This document shows positions 1 through 11,496 of a DNA stretch of 64,000 nt, one piece after another (the first letter of the stretch is position 1; every line of letters begins with the position of its first letter). The notes under the pieces are model-generated. The model did not search any database, was not told the origin of the DNA, and worked only from the letters and a program-made list of their open reading frames with translations. This stretch comes from Castor canadensis. Lineage: Eukaryota > Chordata > Mammalia > Rodentia > Castoridae. A program made the position numbers and the translations under genes. The stretch lies in contig NC_133398.1 of NCBI RefSeq assembly GCF_047511655.1, forward strand, positions 106,532,332 to 106,596,331, written 5' to 3'.

Positions 1-1735
1 TTCACATCCTTTGTTAAATTTACTCCTAGGTATTTGATTTTTTTTTTGAGGCTATTGTAAATGGTATTGTTTCCATATATTCCTTCTCGATTTTTTTGTT
101 GTTGGTGTATAGAAAACCTAATGATTTTTGTAAGTTGATTTTGTTTCCTGCCACCTTACCGTAGCTGTTTATGGTGTCTAAGAGTTTTTTGGTAGAGTTT
201 TTTGGGTCTTTAAGGTATAGAATCATATCATCTGCAAATAAGGATATTTTGACAGCTTCTTTACCTATTTGTATTCCTTTTATTTCTTCTTCTTGCCTAA
301 TTGCTCTGGCTACGAATTCCAGTACTATGTTGAATAGGAGTGGAGATAGTGGGCACCCTTGTCTTGTTCCGATTTTATGGGGAATGGTTTCAGTTTTTCA
401 CTGTTAAGTATGATGTTGGCTGTAGGTTTGTCATATATAGCCTATATAATCTTGAGGTACATTCCTTCTATTCCTAGTTTTCTTAGAGCTTTTATCATGG
501 AGTGGTGTTGGATCTTGTTGAAGGCTTTTTCTGCATCTATTGAGATGATCAAGTGGTTTTTGTCTTTGCTTCTGTTAATGTGCTGTATTACATTTATTGA
601 TTTGTGTACGTTGAACCACTCATGCATCCCTGGGATGAAGCTGACTTGGTCATGGTGAACGATCTGTCTGGTGTGTTGTTGGATTCAGTTTGCCATTATT
701 TTATTGGAGATTTTTGCATCAATGTTCATTAAGGAGATTGGCCTATAGTTCTCCTTTTTGGAGGTGTCTTTGTCTGGTTTTAGGATGAGTATAATATTGG
801 CTTCATAAAATGTGTTAGGCAGTTTTCCTTCCCTTTCTATTTTGTGGAACAGTTTAAGGAGGGTTGGTATCAGTTCTTCTTTAAAAGTCTGATAGAATTC
901 AGCACAGAATCCATCAGGTCCTGGACTTTTCTTTTTTGGGAGACTCTTGATGGCAGCTTCAATTTCTTTTTGTGTTATAGATCTATTCAGGTGACTAATG
1001 TCCTCTTGGTTCAGTTTTTTGTGGTTGTAAGTTTCTAGAAATCTGTCCATTTCTACAAGATTTTCAAATTTATTAGAGTGTAGGTTGTCAAAGTAGTCTC
1101 TGATGATTTCCTGGATTTCCATGGTGTTTGTTGTTATTTCCCCTTTTGCATTTCTGATTTTACTGATTTGGGTTTTTTCTCTCCTCATTTTAGTCAGGTT
1201 TGCTGGGGTCTGTCAATCTTATTTATTTTTTCAAAGAATCAGCTTTTTGTTTCATTGATTCTTTGTATGGTTTTTTTGGTTTCTATTTCATGGATTTCAA
1301 CTCTTATTTTAATTATTTCTTTCCTTCTGCTTGTTTTGGGATTTGCTTGTTCTTGTTTTTCTAAGAGTTTGAGCTGTAGTGTTAAGTCATTGATTTGAGA
1401 TCTTTCTGTCCTTTTAATATATGGCACTCATGGCTATAAACTTTCCTCTTAGGACTGTCTTTGCTGTGTCCCATAGGTTCTGGTAGGTCGTGTTTTCATT
1501 TTCATTAACTTCCAGGAACTTTTAATTTCCTCTTTCACTTCATCAATGACCCATTTATAATTGAGCAATGTGTTGTTCAGCTCCCAATTGTTTGCGTGTT
1601 TTTTACTGCTGTTTCTGTTGTTGATTTCTAGTATTAATGCATTGTGATCAGATAGAATGCATGGCATTATTTCTGTTTTCTTATATTTGCTGAGGCTTGC
1701 TTTGTGCCCTAAGATATGATCAATTTTGGAGAAGG
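1..1735 (-). mobile_element. L1 ORF2 fragment (endonuclease C-terminus to reverse transcriptase)
   Basis: Minus-strand reading from 1735 gives the end of the endonuclease (FSKIDHILG, then a SDHNALILEINNR stretch), a linker and reverse transcriptase blocks ([34 protein letters not shown]). The catalytic FADD box is encoded at 238-227. Several frameshifts and stops split the frame, so it is inactive. The 5' end is truncated near 1735 and the 3' part leaves the window. Confidence 0.93.
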
Positions 1736-2282
1736 TTCCATGGCCCTGGAGTTTTTAGATTCAAGAGTTTTTAGATTCAAAATTAGAGGTTTCAGATTCA
1801 AAATTAGCATTCATTCTGATGCCACCACACAAACCAAGTTTTGTTCTCCTGCTCTCTCTTTCCTTCCAGTGGTTGGAGAATGCTATCACACAGCAACCTG
1901 GCAGCAGGATCTACTACCAGTAAAAGGACCCAGACTGTGTTTGAGAGTTAGAACAGGGCTGGGGTCCTCCCCCTGCCTCCCTCAGCTGCTCCGTAGCTTC
2001 CTTGTCTTGGCTCCTCTATGTACTGCAGCCCTCATCCCATAAACCCCACTTGTCCACTCCTCCGTGGACACAGTGGTCCCCTGTGCTTTCAGCACACCCA
2101 ACTTTCACCAAAGTGCCACAAGACAGAGGACACAGACACAAGCTGCAGCCAGCAGTCCTTAAAATGCATTGAGAAGTAAATGAGTTGTTCCAACTTGGAA
2201 GGAAGGACAGTAACAAGATGAGGAGGCACAATCTTCTAACAAAAATGTTAACAGAGAAAAAACACTCTGCTGAGAAAATCAC
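1736..2282. other. Unassigned sequence
   Basis: No gene seen. Near 1750-1810 a short motif (TTTTTAGATTCAA / TCAAAATTAG) is repeated imperfectly in tandem. The rest looks unique. Confidence 0.4.
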
Positions 2283-2457
2283 TTTTTTTTTTCAGTATTG
2301 TGGCTTGAATTCAGGGCCTACACCTTGAGCCACTCCACCAGCCCTTTTTTTGTGAAGGTTTTTTTTGAGATAGGGTCTCACAGAACTATTTACCCAGGCT
2401 GGCTTCAAGCTACAATCCTCCTGAGTAGCTAGGATTACAAGCGTGAGCACCCAGCTG
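2283..2457 (-). repeat. Composite SINE (B1-like + ID-like), antisense
   Basis: A T-rich start (the tail), then TTGAATTCAGGGCC and GAGCCACTCCACCAGCCC (ID half, inverted), then GATAGGGTCTCACAGAAC and GAGTAGCTAGGATTACA (B1/Alu-like half, inverted). Confidence 0.85.
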
Positions 2458-3350
2458 ACAAAATATTATTTTTTGATAAAGCAATGACATTTGGACATAA
2501 TGATAAACACAAGCCACCCAGGTAGACTTTTTAAAGTGTAAAAAATGAGGGTTCTGAGGCACTGGCTCCAGGTCAGGTGTCAAGGTGAATGGTTGTAGAG
2601 CTGTCCTATGTCTAGGAATGTCCCAAATCTTGAATTTCATAGCTGAGGCCTTCTCTTCCTGCCTCATAATCAAGGAAGACATTATTGCCTTGTAGCTCCT
2701 GAAGACACTAATACCTAGAATATTCTTAGGGAAATTATTTTCAATTTGGAATTCTAGATTCAAACAAAGTACTAGACATATGTAAAGATAGACTAAAGAC
2801 ATTTTCATACATATAAACACTCATAAAATTTCACCTTCCATAAGTAGCTGATGGAAGTAATCTTTGGAAAAATGAGGAAGGCAAGAAAGCAAAGAAACAG
2901 TGGGCTAATCCAGGAGAGGTAAGAGGGGGCCCCAGAGAGATAACATGCCACAGGCATGGAGAGGAAGCTGTCCAAATATTAGGATTTATAGAAGTATCCA
3001 GGAAAAAAGACTCTTTGGTAAAGGAAGAAATTGAATGACAATATGAGAAAATGTGGCTAAGAAATTATACAAGTAAAAAATAGTAAGGCAATTAAAAACT
3101 CCAGGAGAAATAGAAAACTCCACAAGACAGCAAATGTAAGTAATAGTTATTCACCTCTTGGAGCCCCAGTGAACAATACTCATATTGCTACCCTAATATC
3201 ATAAATATCAATTATGGATTTAACTATATTAGAAGATAAGAGCATGAGGTAAGAAAATCTTCCATTACAGAAAGCCAGTCTACAATATCTAAAATTTATC
3301 AAATCAAGAAATAAGATAAGCATATTGAATAAAGCATAGAGGAAGGGAAT
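2458..3350. other. Unassigned A-rich intergenic sequence
   Basis: AT-rich with short open frames only. Nothing recognisable as a gene, LTR or SINE. Possibly very old L1 material. Confidence 0.3.
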
Positions 3351-3351
3351 T

Positions 3352-3482
3352 GAGGGTGTGGCTCAAGTGGTAGCACCTGCCTAGCAAGTGCAAGGAGGAG
3401 GAGGAGGAGGAGGAGAAGGAGAAGGAGAAGAAGAAGAAGAAGAAGAAGAAGAAGAAGAAGAAGAAGAAGAAGAAAAGAAGAA
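3352..3482 (+). repeat. Truncated ID-like SINE with expanded (GGA)n/(GAA)n tail
   Basis: GTGTGGCTCAAGTGGTAG and CACCTGCCTAGCAAGTGC identify the ID-type module. The 3' part is replaced by GGA repeats that turn into about 60 bp of GAA repeats, a microsatellite that probably grew from the SINE tail. Confidence 0.8.
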
Positions 3483-3485
3483 ATG

Positions 3486-4275
3486 TGTGTTATATCTCGC
3501 TACTTTGCTGAAAGTGTTTCTCAGATCTACGAGTTTTTTTGGTGGAGTCATTAAGGTCTTTTAAGTATAGGATCATCATATTGTCTTAAGGATAATTTGG
3601 CTTCTTCCTTTCCTACTTGTATACCTTTAATTTCTTTCTCTTACCTTATTACTCAGGCTATAAACTCAAACTCTGTATTGAATAATAGTGGAGAGAGTGG
3701 ACACTCTTGTTCATTCATGATTTTAGAGGAAATGCTTTAAGTTTTTCCCTGTTTAGTATGATGCTGGTTATAGCTTTGTCATATCTAACCTTTATTATAT
3801 TGAGGTACATTCCTTCTGTTCCTAGTTTCTTCAGGGATTTTATCATAAACAGATGTTGAATTTTGTCAAAGGCTTTTTCTGCATCTATTGAGAAGATCGT
3901 GTGATTTTTGTCCCTGATTCTATTTATGTGCTGTATCATGTTTATTGATTTGCATATATTAAACCATCCTTGCATTGCTACAGGGAATCTAACTTGATCA
4001 TAGTGTATGATCTTAATGTGTGCAATATTCTATTGAGGATGTTTGCGTTTATGTTCAACAGAGAAACTAACCTATACATTTTTTATTGTTCTATCTTTAT
4101 CTGGTTTTAGCATCAGGCCAATACTGGGCTCATAGAATAAGTTTGGTAGTTTTCCTTCTTTTTTTATTTTATGCAATTTTTTGAGGAGCATTAGTGTTCT
4201 TCTTTTTAAGGTCTGATAGAATTCAGCAGTGAATACATCAGGTCCTGGGCTGTTCTTTGTTGGGAGATATTTTTT
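3486..4275 (-). mobile_element. L1 ORF2 fragment (reverse transcriptase), decayed
   Basis: Minus-strand peptides [39 protein letters not shown] and LMLKPDKD are L1 reverse transcriptase. It is a more decayed copy than the one at 1-1735, with frameshifts, and covers much of the same RT region. Confidence 0.88.
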
Positions 4276-4284
4276 AAGTAGCAT

Positions 4285-4545
4285 ATGTTAATAATTCCAG
4301 GGGATTTCATTGTGATGATTTCACTCATGTGTACAGTGTACTTTGAACAAGTTCATCCCATTCGTTATATTCCCTTTCCCCTCCAGCTCCCCCTTATTCA
4401 AACAGTTTTTGGTGGTTTCATTAAGCTGTCTTTTATATATATATATAATATTTTATACACATGTACTTTGATCCTCTTCATCCCACAGTATCTTTCCTTT
4501 CTTCCCCCCTCCTCCCAGGATATATTCTTTTTATTATTGTGAGGC
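4285..4545 (-). mobile_element. Probable antisense L1 3' UTR-type fragment
   Basis: GGGGATTTCATTGTGATGA followed by pyrimidine-rich CCCTTTCCCCTCCAGCTCC resembles the segment at 19775-20465, in the layout of an inverted L1 3' UTR. Family assignment is tentative. Confidence 0.45.
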
Positions 4546-4602
4546 TTACAGCTCTACAGAATAAGTATGATTGACATTAGTAAATAATAATTTCAAAAAG
4601 TA

Positions 4603-4697
4603 AATATTCCTAATGAACAATAACTTGGTATCAGAAACAAGGTAATATTCCTAATGAACAATAACTTGGTATCAGAAACTTGGTATCAGAAACAAGG
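4603..4697 (+). repeat. 41-bp tandem duplication
   Basis: The unit beginning AATATTCCTAATGAACAATA starts at 4603 and again at 4644, followed by a third partial copy of CTTGGTATCAGAAAC. Copies are nearly identical, suggesting a recent slippage or duplication event. Confidence 0.9.
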
Positions 4698-4819
4698 ACA
4701 GCAATAGGAGGTGAAGTGGTGCAGTAAATAACAGAAGCCAGGAGCAGGGTCTCGGGAAGTCAGGAGCACACAATCCCTTGGAGATAGACACAAAATTCCA
4801 GGTGGGGAGCAGTGGGGTG

Positions 4820-5155
4820 TGTTGGCCAACTTCCTGCTACTGTGACAAAATATCTGAAGTAATCAACTTGAAAAGAGGAAAGGTTTATTTTGACTCCTAG
4901 CTTCGGATGTTTCAGTCTATGATCCATTGACCCTGTCACTTTGGTTCTATGACAAGGCAGCACAGCATGTCAGGAGCATGTGGCAAAAACTATTTATATC
5001 CTGGGCAAGATTTAAAAGAGAGGATGAGGCAGGGGTCTCAACATCCCCATCAAGGGCCGAACTTCCTCCTAGAGTCCCTATCTCTTAAAGGTTCCACCAC
5101 CTCCCAATAGTGCCACAGGTTGGTGAACAAGTCTTTAGGAGATACTTGTAAAAGC
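4820..5155 (-). mobile_element. ERVL-MaLR-type LTR, antisense
   Basis: CTACTGTGACAAAATATCTG near the start, TTCCACCACCTCCCAATAGT near the end and intermediate spacing match inverted MaLR (MT/ORR1-type) solo LTRs. No internal viral sequence follows. Confidence 0.6.
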
Positions 5156-6270
5156 CACAGTAAGGGGAAGATAAGCATTCATATAAGTACCTGAAGTTCA
5201 ACGTTAGATGCGGTATTGGTTCAAACTGGAACGTGTTGGCTTCAATCACTTGCTTTTGCTCTCCTAATATGAGGCAGGCTAAAATAGGAAAAATTTGGGA
5301 CATATATGTTCATATATGAGTTAATATTGTGTTTCAGGTTGAAATTCTTCTTTTTCTGAGCCTTCTCTTCAATTGCAAATGTACATAGGTTATTCACACC
5401 CTGGCTCAGGGAAAACTCAAACCACCTCCACCTGGCCCAGGGATCATCAGTGCTCTCCCCACTCATCCCTTATTGCTTGGGAATAACCAGGTTCTTCCCT
5501 TCCCATAGGTTAGCATATGTTTTAAAAGCACCTGGAAAAGAAAAAGATGTTCTCTCCACTTCCAGCTCCTACCTGGCCCCACCATGCCCTCTTTTGTACT
5601 TCCCTTCTCTAACTTTCAATAAACTCAAGGACACCCACATGTCCTGCCATGGATTCTTCCTCATGGGACACAAAGAGTTTGGAAATCTTCTGATCACAGA
5701 CTCCACCATTGCCATTAACAAATTAACACAGAAATAGTTGCTCTCAGTGTTCTTGCACAGCTGGTAGAGAGTAGAATTTGCCTGTGACATGCAGCTGGCA
5801 CATTTATGCACATGACTGGGCCACACTCAGGGAAACTGGGCCAGGAAAATCGGAAAACACAAGTCTCAGTGAGAAGTACAAATGGGCCCTGGACAGGGTG
5901 ATCTCTACATGCTTGACTGGATTCAAGAGAATGTTAACACAACTTCTCAGGGGAAAATTGTCTCAGATAATTGCACAGAATGGATCATTTTCCAAGACAA
6001 GGATGGCATAATTTCAGCTCTGTCTAGGTTTTAAGTGGTGTGTCTGGCTCAGATAACTGAAGGAAATGGTTACTCAGTAAGGAAATGGAAAACGCAGGCT
6101 AAGGTGTATCTGTTGCTAAGGCACAAACATTTGAGAGAGGATGTCCCTGTCACAAAATGGAAGCAAGAATGAAATTTCTCAGAATTTCATCAACAGTTTT
6201 GTGCTCAGTGCCACACAGGCGGTGACTGTGTGTCACACCATTCAGGAAAGGAATGTCTTATGTCTACTTA
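5156..6270. other. Unassigned intergenic sequence
   Basis: Mixed composition and no splice-bounded coding segment. Short frames near 5450-5740 lack recognisable similarity. Confidence 0.35.
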
Positions 6271-6277
6271 AAAGAGT

Positions 6278-6500
6278 CAGGTGAGCCAGATGCTCACCTG
6301 TAGTCCTATAGGCTCACACCTGTAATCCTAGCTACTCAGGAGGCAGAGATCAGGAAGGTCAGGTTTGAAAACATACAACACAAAAAGGCCTGGTAGAGTG
6401 GCTCAAGTGGTAGAGCATCTGCTTAGCAAGCATGAGTCCCTGAGTTCAAGCCTAGTACTACCAAAAAAAAAAAAAAAGAGAGAAAGAGAGAGAGAATCAG
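6278..6500 (+). repeat. Composite SINE (B1-like + ID-like) with (GA)n tail
   Basis: CACCTGTAATCCTAGCTACT (B1-like), then GTGGCTCAAGTGGTAGAGCA and the end AGTACTACCAAAAAA (ID-like), closed by an A-run and GA repeats. The middle of the B1 half is deleted. Confidence 0.88.
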
Positions 6501-6799
6501 GTAAAGCTGAAACTGTCACTGCTAACAATTCAACCCTTCATCGGGGCCAGCTTCTGAATGATTTAGAAATGCAAGGACACACACCCTGAGAGGCCCAGCT
6601 CCTGGCCAGACCTTACTGTAGCTCAGGAAGGCAGTCAGAGGTACAATCCCAGTGCTCAGCAGCTTTGAAAATGTGGACCTCTGGCCCAGAGGATTAGGTT
6701 CAGGATTGATGCTGTCCCCCTCCCCTGGTGCTGTCTTAGCCCCAGACTTGTTTCTTTTTTTCCTCCCTCTAGATACTGGATTATAATCTAGGTTTCTGC

Positions 6800-6949
6800 T
6801 CAGACTGTCACATATCTTAGACTCAGTAGTTTAAACCACAGGCATTTCCCACAGTTTCAGAGGTAGGGAGGTTCAAGATGCCAGCAGATTAAGTTGCTGC
6901 TGAGGACCTGTTTTCTGGCTTGCCACCTTTCCACTGTGTCCTCACACAG

Positions 6950-7021
<72 letters not shown>

Positions 7022-7204
7022 ACTGATAGCCCTTTCCCTTCTCCTTTCTTTATAAGGACCCAGTCCTATAGGAGAAGAACCCACACTGTTCACCTCATAT
7101 AATATTAATTACCTCCCAAAGACCCAGGAACAGCCATATTGAGAATTTAGGGCTTCGACATACAAATTAGGGTGGGAGGAGATGCAATTCAGTCTATAAC
7201 AATG
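6800..7204 (-). mobile_element. ERVL-MaLR LTR (MLT/MST-like), antisense, with internal microsatellites
   Basis: GTCCTCACAC, TTTATAAGGACCCAGTCCTA, TTACCTCCCAAAGACCC and the end TTCAGTCTATAACA are the usual inverted MaLR blocks. A TG/AG microsatellite interrupts the middle. Confidence 0.75.
6952..7019. repeat. (TG)n(AG)n compound microsatellite
   Basis: About 20 uninterrupted TG units followed by about 14 AG units. It lies inside the MaLR LTR and is likely length-polymorphic. Confidence 0.97.
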
Positions 7205-8185
7205 ATCAAACCACCAGCAACCCTCACCAACACCCCCAAAGTCTACTTCCTTCCTGAAGCCTCAGAGTAGCTCCATGTCAGCACCACCCCAACATTTGAT
7301 GCCCTGAAAGCAGGGATGCTTGTGTAGGCTGGAGGTCACCAGTGAGCAGCTGGGCTCCTCAAGGATGTCAACCAGAAGCCAGCAGGCACTGGAAATCCAT
7401 CTCAGGGCAGGAATAACGGGCAGCTTCTAGTGTCCTCTCTCCTGGCTCAGTCCTGCAGGCAGAGCACTGGGGACTGAGGGAAACTCAGGGACTTTCCTGT
7501 TCACCTTTGTAATTGTGTCTTTTTGGGTGGGGAGCACTGAGGTTTGAACTCAGGGCCTTGTGCTTGCTAGGCAGGAGCTCTTACTGCTTGAGCCACTCCC
7601 TCCCACCCTGGGAAGCTGTGCTCTAATGAAAGGTGAGCCCTGATGTTCCACAGGAATGGAAGAAAACGAGGTGTCATGAGTCCACCTGACTGCTAAGCAT
7701 TCGAGGCTTCATAGGCGGTGTTGTATGTAAGGGAATCCCTTCAGGACACCCTGTTGCCACCTACTTAAGAATAATGAACCCAATTTGAACCTTCCATCTC
7801 TAAGGCTGCCCGTTGACAACCTTCCTAATGTTTTCACTCAATTATTTCACATCCTGATAGGTACCAAAGAGATCGTGTGTGTTTTGATTTCATAGGATGA
7901 AAAGTAGGACAGCGCGCTAAGGAAATGACCACTTCTGTTTGGAATGGGTTATGATTAGCAGGCAGGACACTGGGAAGGGAAGCGCCTCAGGGCACAAGAG
8001 CAGGCCACCTCTGCCACGGAGCTGATGTGAGTCCTTGTCACCAAAGCACAGAACAGCTGCCAGGAATCGTGTCAGCCACACAGCTGCACAAGCTAAGCTT
8101 CTGTAAAGATGGGGGAGGGATGTCCCAGCATGCCCAGGAATCCTGCCAAGCAAAGACTCTTCCTTAAAGGCTCAGATAAGCCTGA
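7205..8185. other. Unassigned sequence with one antisense ID-like SINE
   Basis: Only recognisable item is an inverted ID-like module at about 7527-7605 (GAGGTTTGAACTCAGGGCC, then CTTGAGCCACTCC). The remainder is unique and non-coding by eye. Confidence 0.6.
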
Positions 8186-8189
8186 AGGT

Positions 8190-8300
8190 CCTCAGAGCCA
8201 CGGCAACATTGTCACTGTTAATAGCAAAGCAGATGACATGTGCTGAGACTCACCATGGGCCAGGCTCTGTGCTGGGGACCTACAGCCACTATGGACTACA
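8190..8300 (+). repeat. MIR, 5' portion
   Basis: ATGTGCTGAGACTCACCATG and GGCCAGGCTCTGTGCTGGG correspond to the MIR core (weighted to its 'gtgccaggcactgtgct' block). The matching 3' part lies at 8765-8880, beyond an inserted LTR. Confidence 0.6.
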
Positions 8301-8307
8301 GCAGGAC

Positions 8308-8672
8308 TATAGGGAGACTGTGTTTGTGTCCCCCAAATTCATCTGTTGAAGCCCTAACCCCCAAGGTGATGGTACTTGGAAGCAGGGCCTTTAAAGAGGT
8401 TAGATGATGTCATAAGAATGGGGTCCTTATCCAATAGGACAGTTATTCTTATAAAAAGAAAAAAAGACATAAAAATATCCCTCCACCAAGTGAAGGAGGC
8501 CATCTGCAAGCTAGAAAAAGAACCCTCATCAGGAACTAAAGCCTGCTGGAACCTTGATGTTGAGTGTCTCAACTTCCAGAACTGGGAGTGAATGAATGGC
8601 TATTATTTAAGCCACCCAGCCTACGGTATTTTGTTAAAGCAGCCCTTACTGATAAGTACAGCATAATATAGT
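8308..8672 (+). mobile_element. ERVL-MaLR LTR (MLT1-like), sense
   Basis: GTTTGTGTCCCCCAAATTCA, CCCCCAAGGTGATGGTA, CAACTTCCAGAACTGGGAG and TAAGCCACCCAGCCTACGGT are classical MLT1-type blocks in order. It appears to have landed inside a MIR. Confidence 0.82.
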
Positions 8673-8764
8673 TCATGCACAAGTTGATTTACTTCCCCCA
8701 CAAAAGCTTAATTAATCTAAACACCGTTTTCCATACTGGTTTTGTCACTACCTTTTATTTTGTT

Positions 8765-8880
8765 CACAGTCACTTGATGAGACACTGAGGTTCAAAGAGC
8801 CTCAAGACCTCCCAAGGACACACAGCCAAGGGGCAGCAGAGCCTGGGTCCAAACAAGCATGTGTGACATGTCACAGTAGA
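8765..8880 (+). repeat. MIR, 3' portion
   Basis: ACACTGAGGTTCAAAGAG, CCCAAGGACACACAGCCAAG and GCAGAGCCTGGGTCCAAAC follow the MIR 3' half (fall-off of 'gaggcacagag', 'aaggtcacacagc'). Confidence 0.75.
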
Positions 8881-9650
8881 GCCCCTCTCCCTTCTCTCTC
8901 TCTCTCTCTCTCTCTCCCTCCCACCCACCTCCCCTCTCTATTTCTGGCTCTACATCCATAATGCAAGATCAATTTCAAAAAAGCACTGAGAAAACAGCAA
9001 TAGATCTCTATCATAAGTCCTGTAAGGGGCCCAACACGGCAAGCTTCCTATAAGTTCTCACAGGACATCCTCCCCACCACTGTGGCACTGAGGCATGCTA
9101 AGTCACCTTCCTATATTCACACCCCAAAGCTGCCTCCTCTCACACTGACCTGGGCAGTAGGTAGTTTCATCAGCAGAACAGCAACAAAGGTGACGCAAAA
9201 GATGTGAACAGGGTTGCATCTGCTTGGAATTCTGGAACCACTGTGGCACCCAATCGGTCAAGTTTGTCAGAGGACAGCAGGCCCACCTGCCAACTGACCA
9301 CAGACACATTGGGACCAGTAGACACACAGGACAACCAGTTGGTAGACTTGTAGGCTAAAAAAATTTTTTTAAGAAAATGGGTGTTGTCTCAAGCATCTAA
9401 GCCTTGGGATGTTTTGTCACATAGCAAAAGCTAACAGTGCAATTCCCACTTAAATTGCTTTTCTAATGAAAGACACCCTGCCCTTCCCCAAACAAAACTC
9501 TGTTGCTTTTTATAAAGTTACAGCTTCAGAGTAGGAAGGAGGAAAATCTTCTGCAACTCAGACAAAGTTTTCTCTCGTTATCCAAGTGCAATTGATTGAA
9601 GAGTCCCCGCAGAGGGAGAGCGGTGGATGCTCACGTGCCAAAGCTCAGTG
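8881..9650. other. Unassigned sequence with a (CT)n tract
   Basis: A CT-repeat occupies about 8893-8920. Otherwise unique sequence with no credible coding exon. Confidence 0.5.
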
Positions 9651-9654
9651 GTAT

Positions 9655-9935
9655 TTACACAGAACCTCCCCATATTCTCCAGTAGACTTCAAATCATCTC
9701 TGGGTGACTTATAATACCGAATGCAGTGCAAATGCTACGTGAGTACTTGTTATGCTGTATTCTTCAGGGAATAATGACAAGAAAAAGTCTGTTCATATTC
9801 AGTACAGATACAGTTTTTTCTCAAATATTTCCAGTTAATACATGGTTGAAACTTCAGATGTGGAATCCATGGACACAGAGATTTGACTGTATTTTTCCAG
9901 AAGTAGTAAGTGAGAACTTAGAGCTCTGAAGAGGT
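9655..9935. mobile_element. MER2/Tigger-type DNA transposon relic
   Basis: AAATCATCTCTGGGTGACTT, GCTACGTGAGTACTTGTTAT, GGGAATAATGACAAGAAAAA and the terminal GATTTGACTGTATTTTT follow the MER2 non-autonomous element in order. The other end is missing. Confidence 0.75.
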
Positions 9936-10193
9936 GGAATGATAAGAAAGGAAGCAGCCTCTCCTACACCCCCCAGATTTGCCAAAAGCTGTTCCTCCCC
10001 ACAGCAGGCACAGCCTCAAATGTTGTCATCTTGCCTATGGTTAGGGCTCAGCTCGAGAAATGCAACCTTCTCAACCACAGAGAAAACCATGTAAGTCACT
10101 AGACACTATGTACAACAACGTCCATTTCACAATATGCTTTTATTGACCTGGAAACAATGCATAAGCACATAAATGCATTCATAAAATAGTAAC

Positions 10194-10735
10194 TGATATA
10201 GTTTACATCTTAAATGTTCCCCCAAAGAGCCAGGTGTCGAAGGCTTGCTGGCCAGCCTTGGCACTGTTGAGAGGTGGTGGAAACTTTAAGAGGAGGAGCC
10301 TAGTGGTAGGAAGTTAGGTCATGGGGGGCATGCCCTTACTGGAGAGATTAGAACCCTGGCTCCTCTTCTTTTTGCTTCCCAGCTTTCATGCGGGGAGCTG
10401 CTTCTCTCCACCACATACTCCCTGCCGGGATGTGCTGCCCCGCCACATTGCTCACACTCAGAATCACTTACACTCACTGTCACCCAAAACAAACAGAGAA
10501 GTGATACTATTTGCTTTGATTGCCCCTGAGCCCACCCATGTTGGAACTCATTAATTAGGAGCTCCATGCCATGCCCCAAGCCCTGCTATGACCTCTTGGC
10601 TTCCATACAGCTCCAGACACATTTTGCTCCTCTCCCACAGAGGGTCCTGAGGACAGAAGCTTCTTCAGGAGTGGCTGGGACAGTGGCTGAAAGACTAAAC
10701 TGTCAGACACTGTAAGTCAGTGCAATAAAAGACCA
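10194..10735 (+). mobile_element. ERVL-MaLR LTR (MT/ORR1-like), sense
   Basis: TGATATAGTTTACATCTTAA, GGCACTGTTGAGAGGTGGTG, GGAGGAGCCTAGTGGTAGGA, AAGTTAGGTCATGGGGG and a final AATAAA-like block near 10725 fit this LTR class. Central parts are divergent. Confidence 0.7.
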
Positions 10736-10859
10736 GTGTTGGGAAATGAATTGCTCACAACTGTACAAGGGAGACTCCTGCAGGAGATCCAGGTTAGCAT
10801 CATCTGTCATGCCACATATCAACCTGTCTGCACCAAGGGGTACCCCAACATTACATTTT

Positions 10860-11070
10860 TTGGGTTTTTTTTTTTTTTGGCAGCACTGGGGTTTGAACTC
10901 AGGACTTCATGCTTCAAGTAAATACTACCACTTGAGCCACTCTGTCAGCCCTTTTTTTGTGCTGGGTATTTTCAAGAGGGGTTCTCACTAGCTTTTTGCC
11001 CGGGCTGGCTTCAAACCTCAATTCTTCTGCCTCTCAAGTAGCTAGGATTACAGGAGTGAGCCACAGACCC
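10860..11070 (-). repeat. Composite SINE (B1-like + ID-like), antisense
   Basis: T-tail, GGGGTTTGAACTCAGGAC, CTTGAGCCACTCTGTCAGCC, then GCCCGGGCTGGCTTCAAACC and AAGTAGCTAGGATTACAGGA. It lies directly beside the U6 pseudogene. Confidence 0.9.
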
Positions 11071-11075
11071 AATGT

Positions 11076-11220
11076 CACATTTATGATATTCTTTTTTACT
11101 TTTATGGGACGCTTCACAAGTTTGAGTGTCATCCTTGTGCAGGGACCATGCTAATCTTCTCTGTATCCTTCCAATTTTTTTGTATAGTGCTGCTGAAGCG
11201 AGCACATTTATGATATTCTT
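11076..11220. repeat. 18-bp target-site duplication flanking the U6 pseudogene
   Basis: CACATTTATGATATTCTT occurs at 11076-11093 and exactly again at 11203-11220, bracketing the U6 copy. Perfect identity suggests a fairly recent insertion. Confidence 0.9.
11101..11205 (-). pseudogene. RNU6 pseudogene: U6 snRNA pseudogene
   Basis: Minus strand starts GTGCTCGCTTC and holds GATACAGAGAAGATTAGCAT and CAAGGATGACAC, the U6 core including the ACAGAGA box, then GTGAAGCG near the end. About 105 nt against 107 nt for U6. Scattered substitutions (AGCAGCACTATAC, CCTGCACAAGG) and no good U6 terminator T-run argue for a dead copy. An 18-bp direct repeat flanks it, so it was inserted by the L1 machinery. 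Confidence 0.93.
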
Positions 11221-11496
11221 GCCATGTTTAATCATGAGCAGTTATCAGGCAAGACCAAACTGAGGGTTATACAACAAAATCATGGCCAATAGTCTTCAAA
11301 AGTCTAAAGATCACTGAAGACAGAAAGAGAAAAAAGATGGAAGGGAAGTTCAAAACCCAGTATTGCCAAAAGAGAGATTCAAAGATAAAGACTGTTTAAA
11401 AAAAAAAAAAATTAACAAGAAGAAAAAGGGAGGGGGAGGAAGGGGAGAAAGTGGGAGAAGGGGAAAAAAAAAAAGGAAGCATCCCCTTTAGATTTG
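11221..11496. other. Unassigned A-rich sequence
   Basis: Contains two A-runs (about 11399-11412 and 11465-11475) and purine-rich GGGAGGGGGAGGAAGGGG. No element or gene recognised. Confidence 0.4.
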
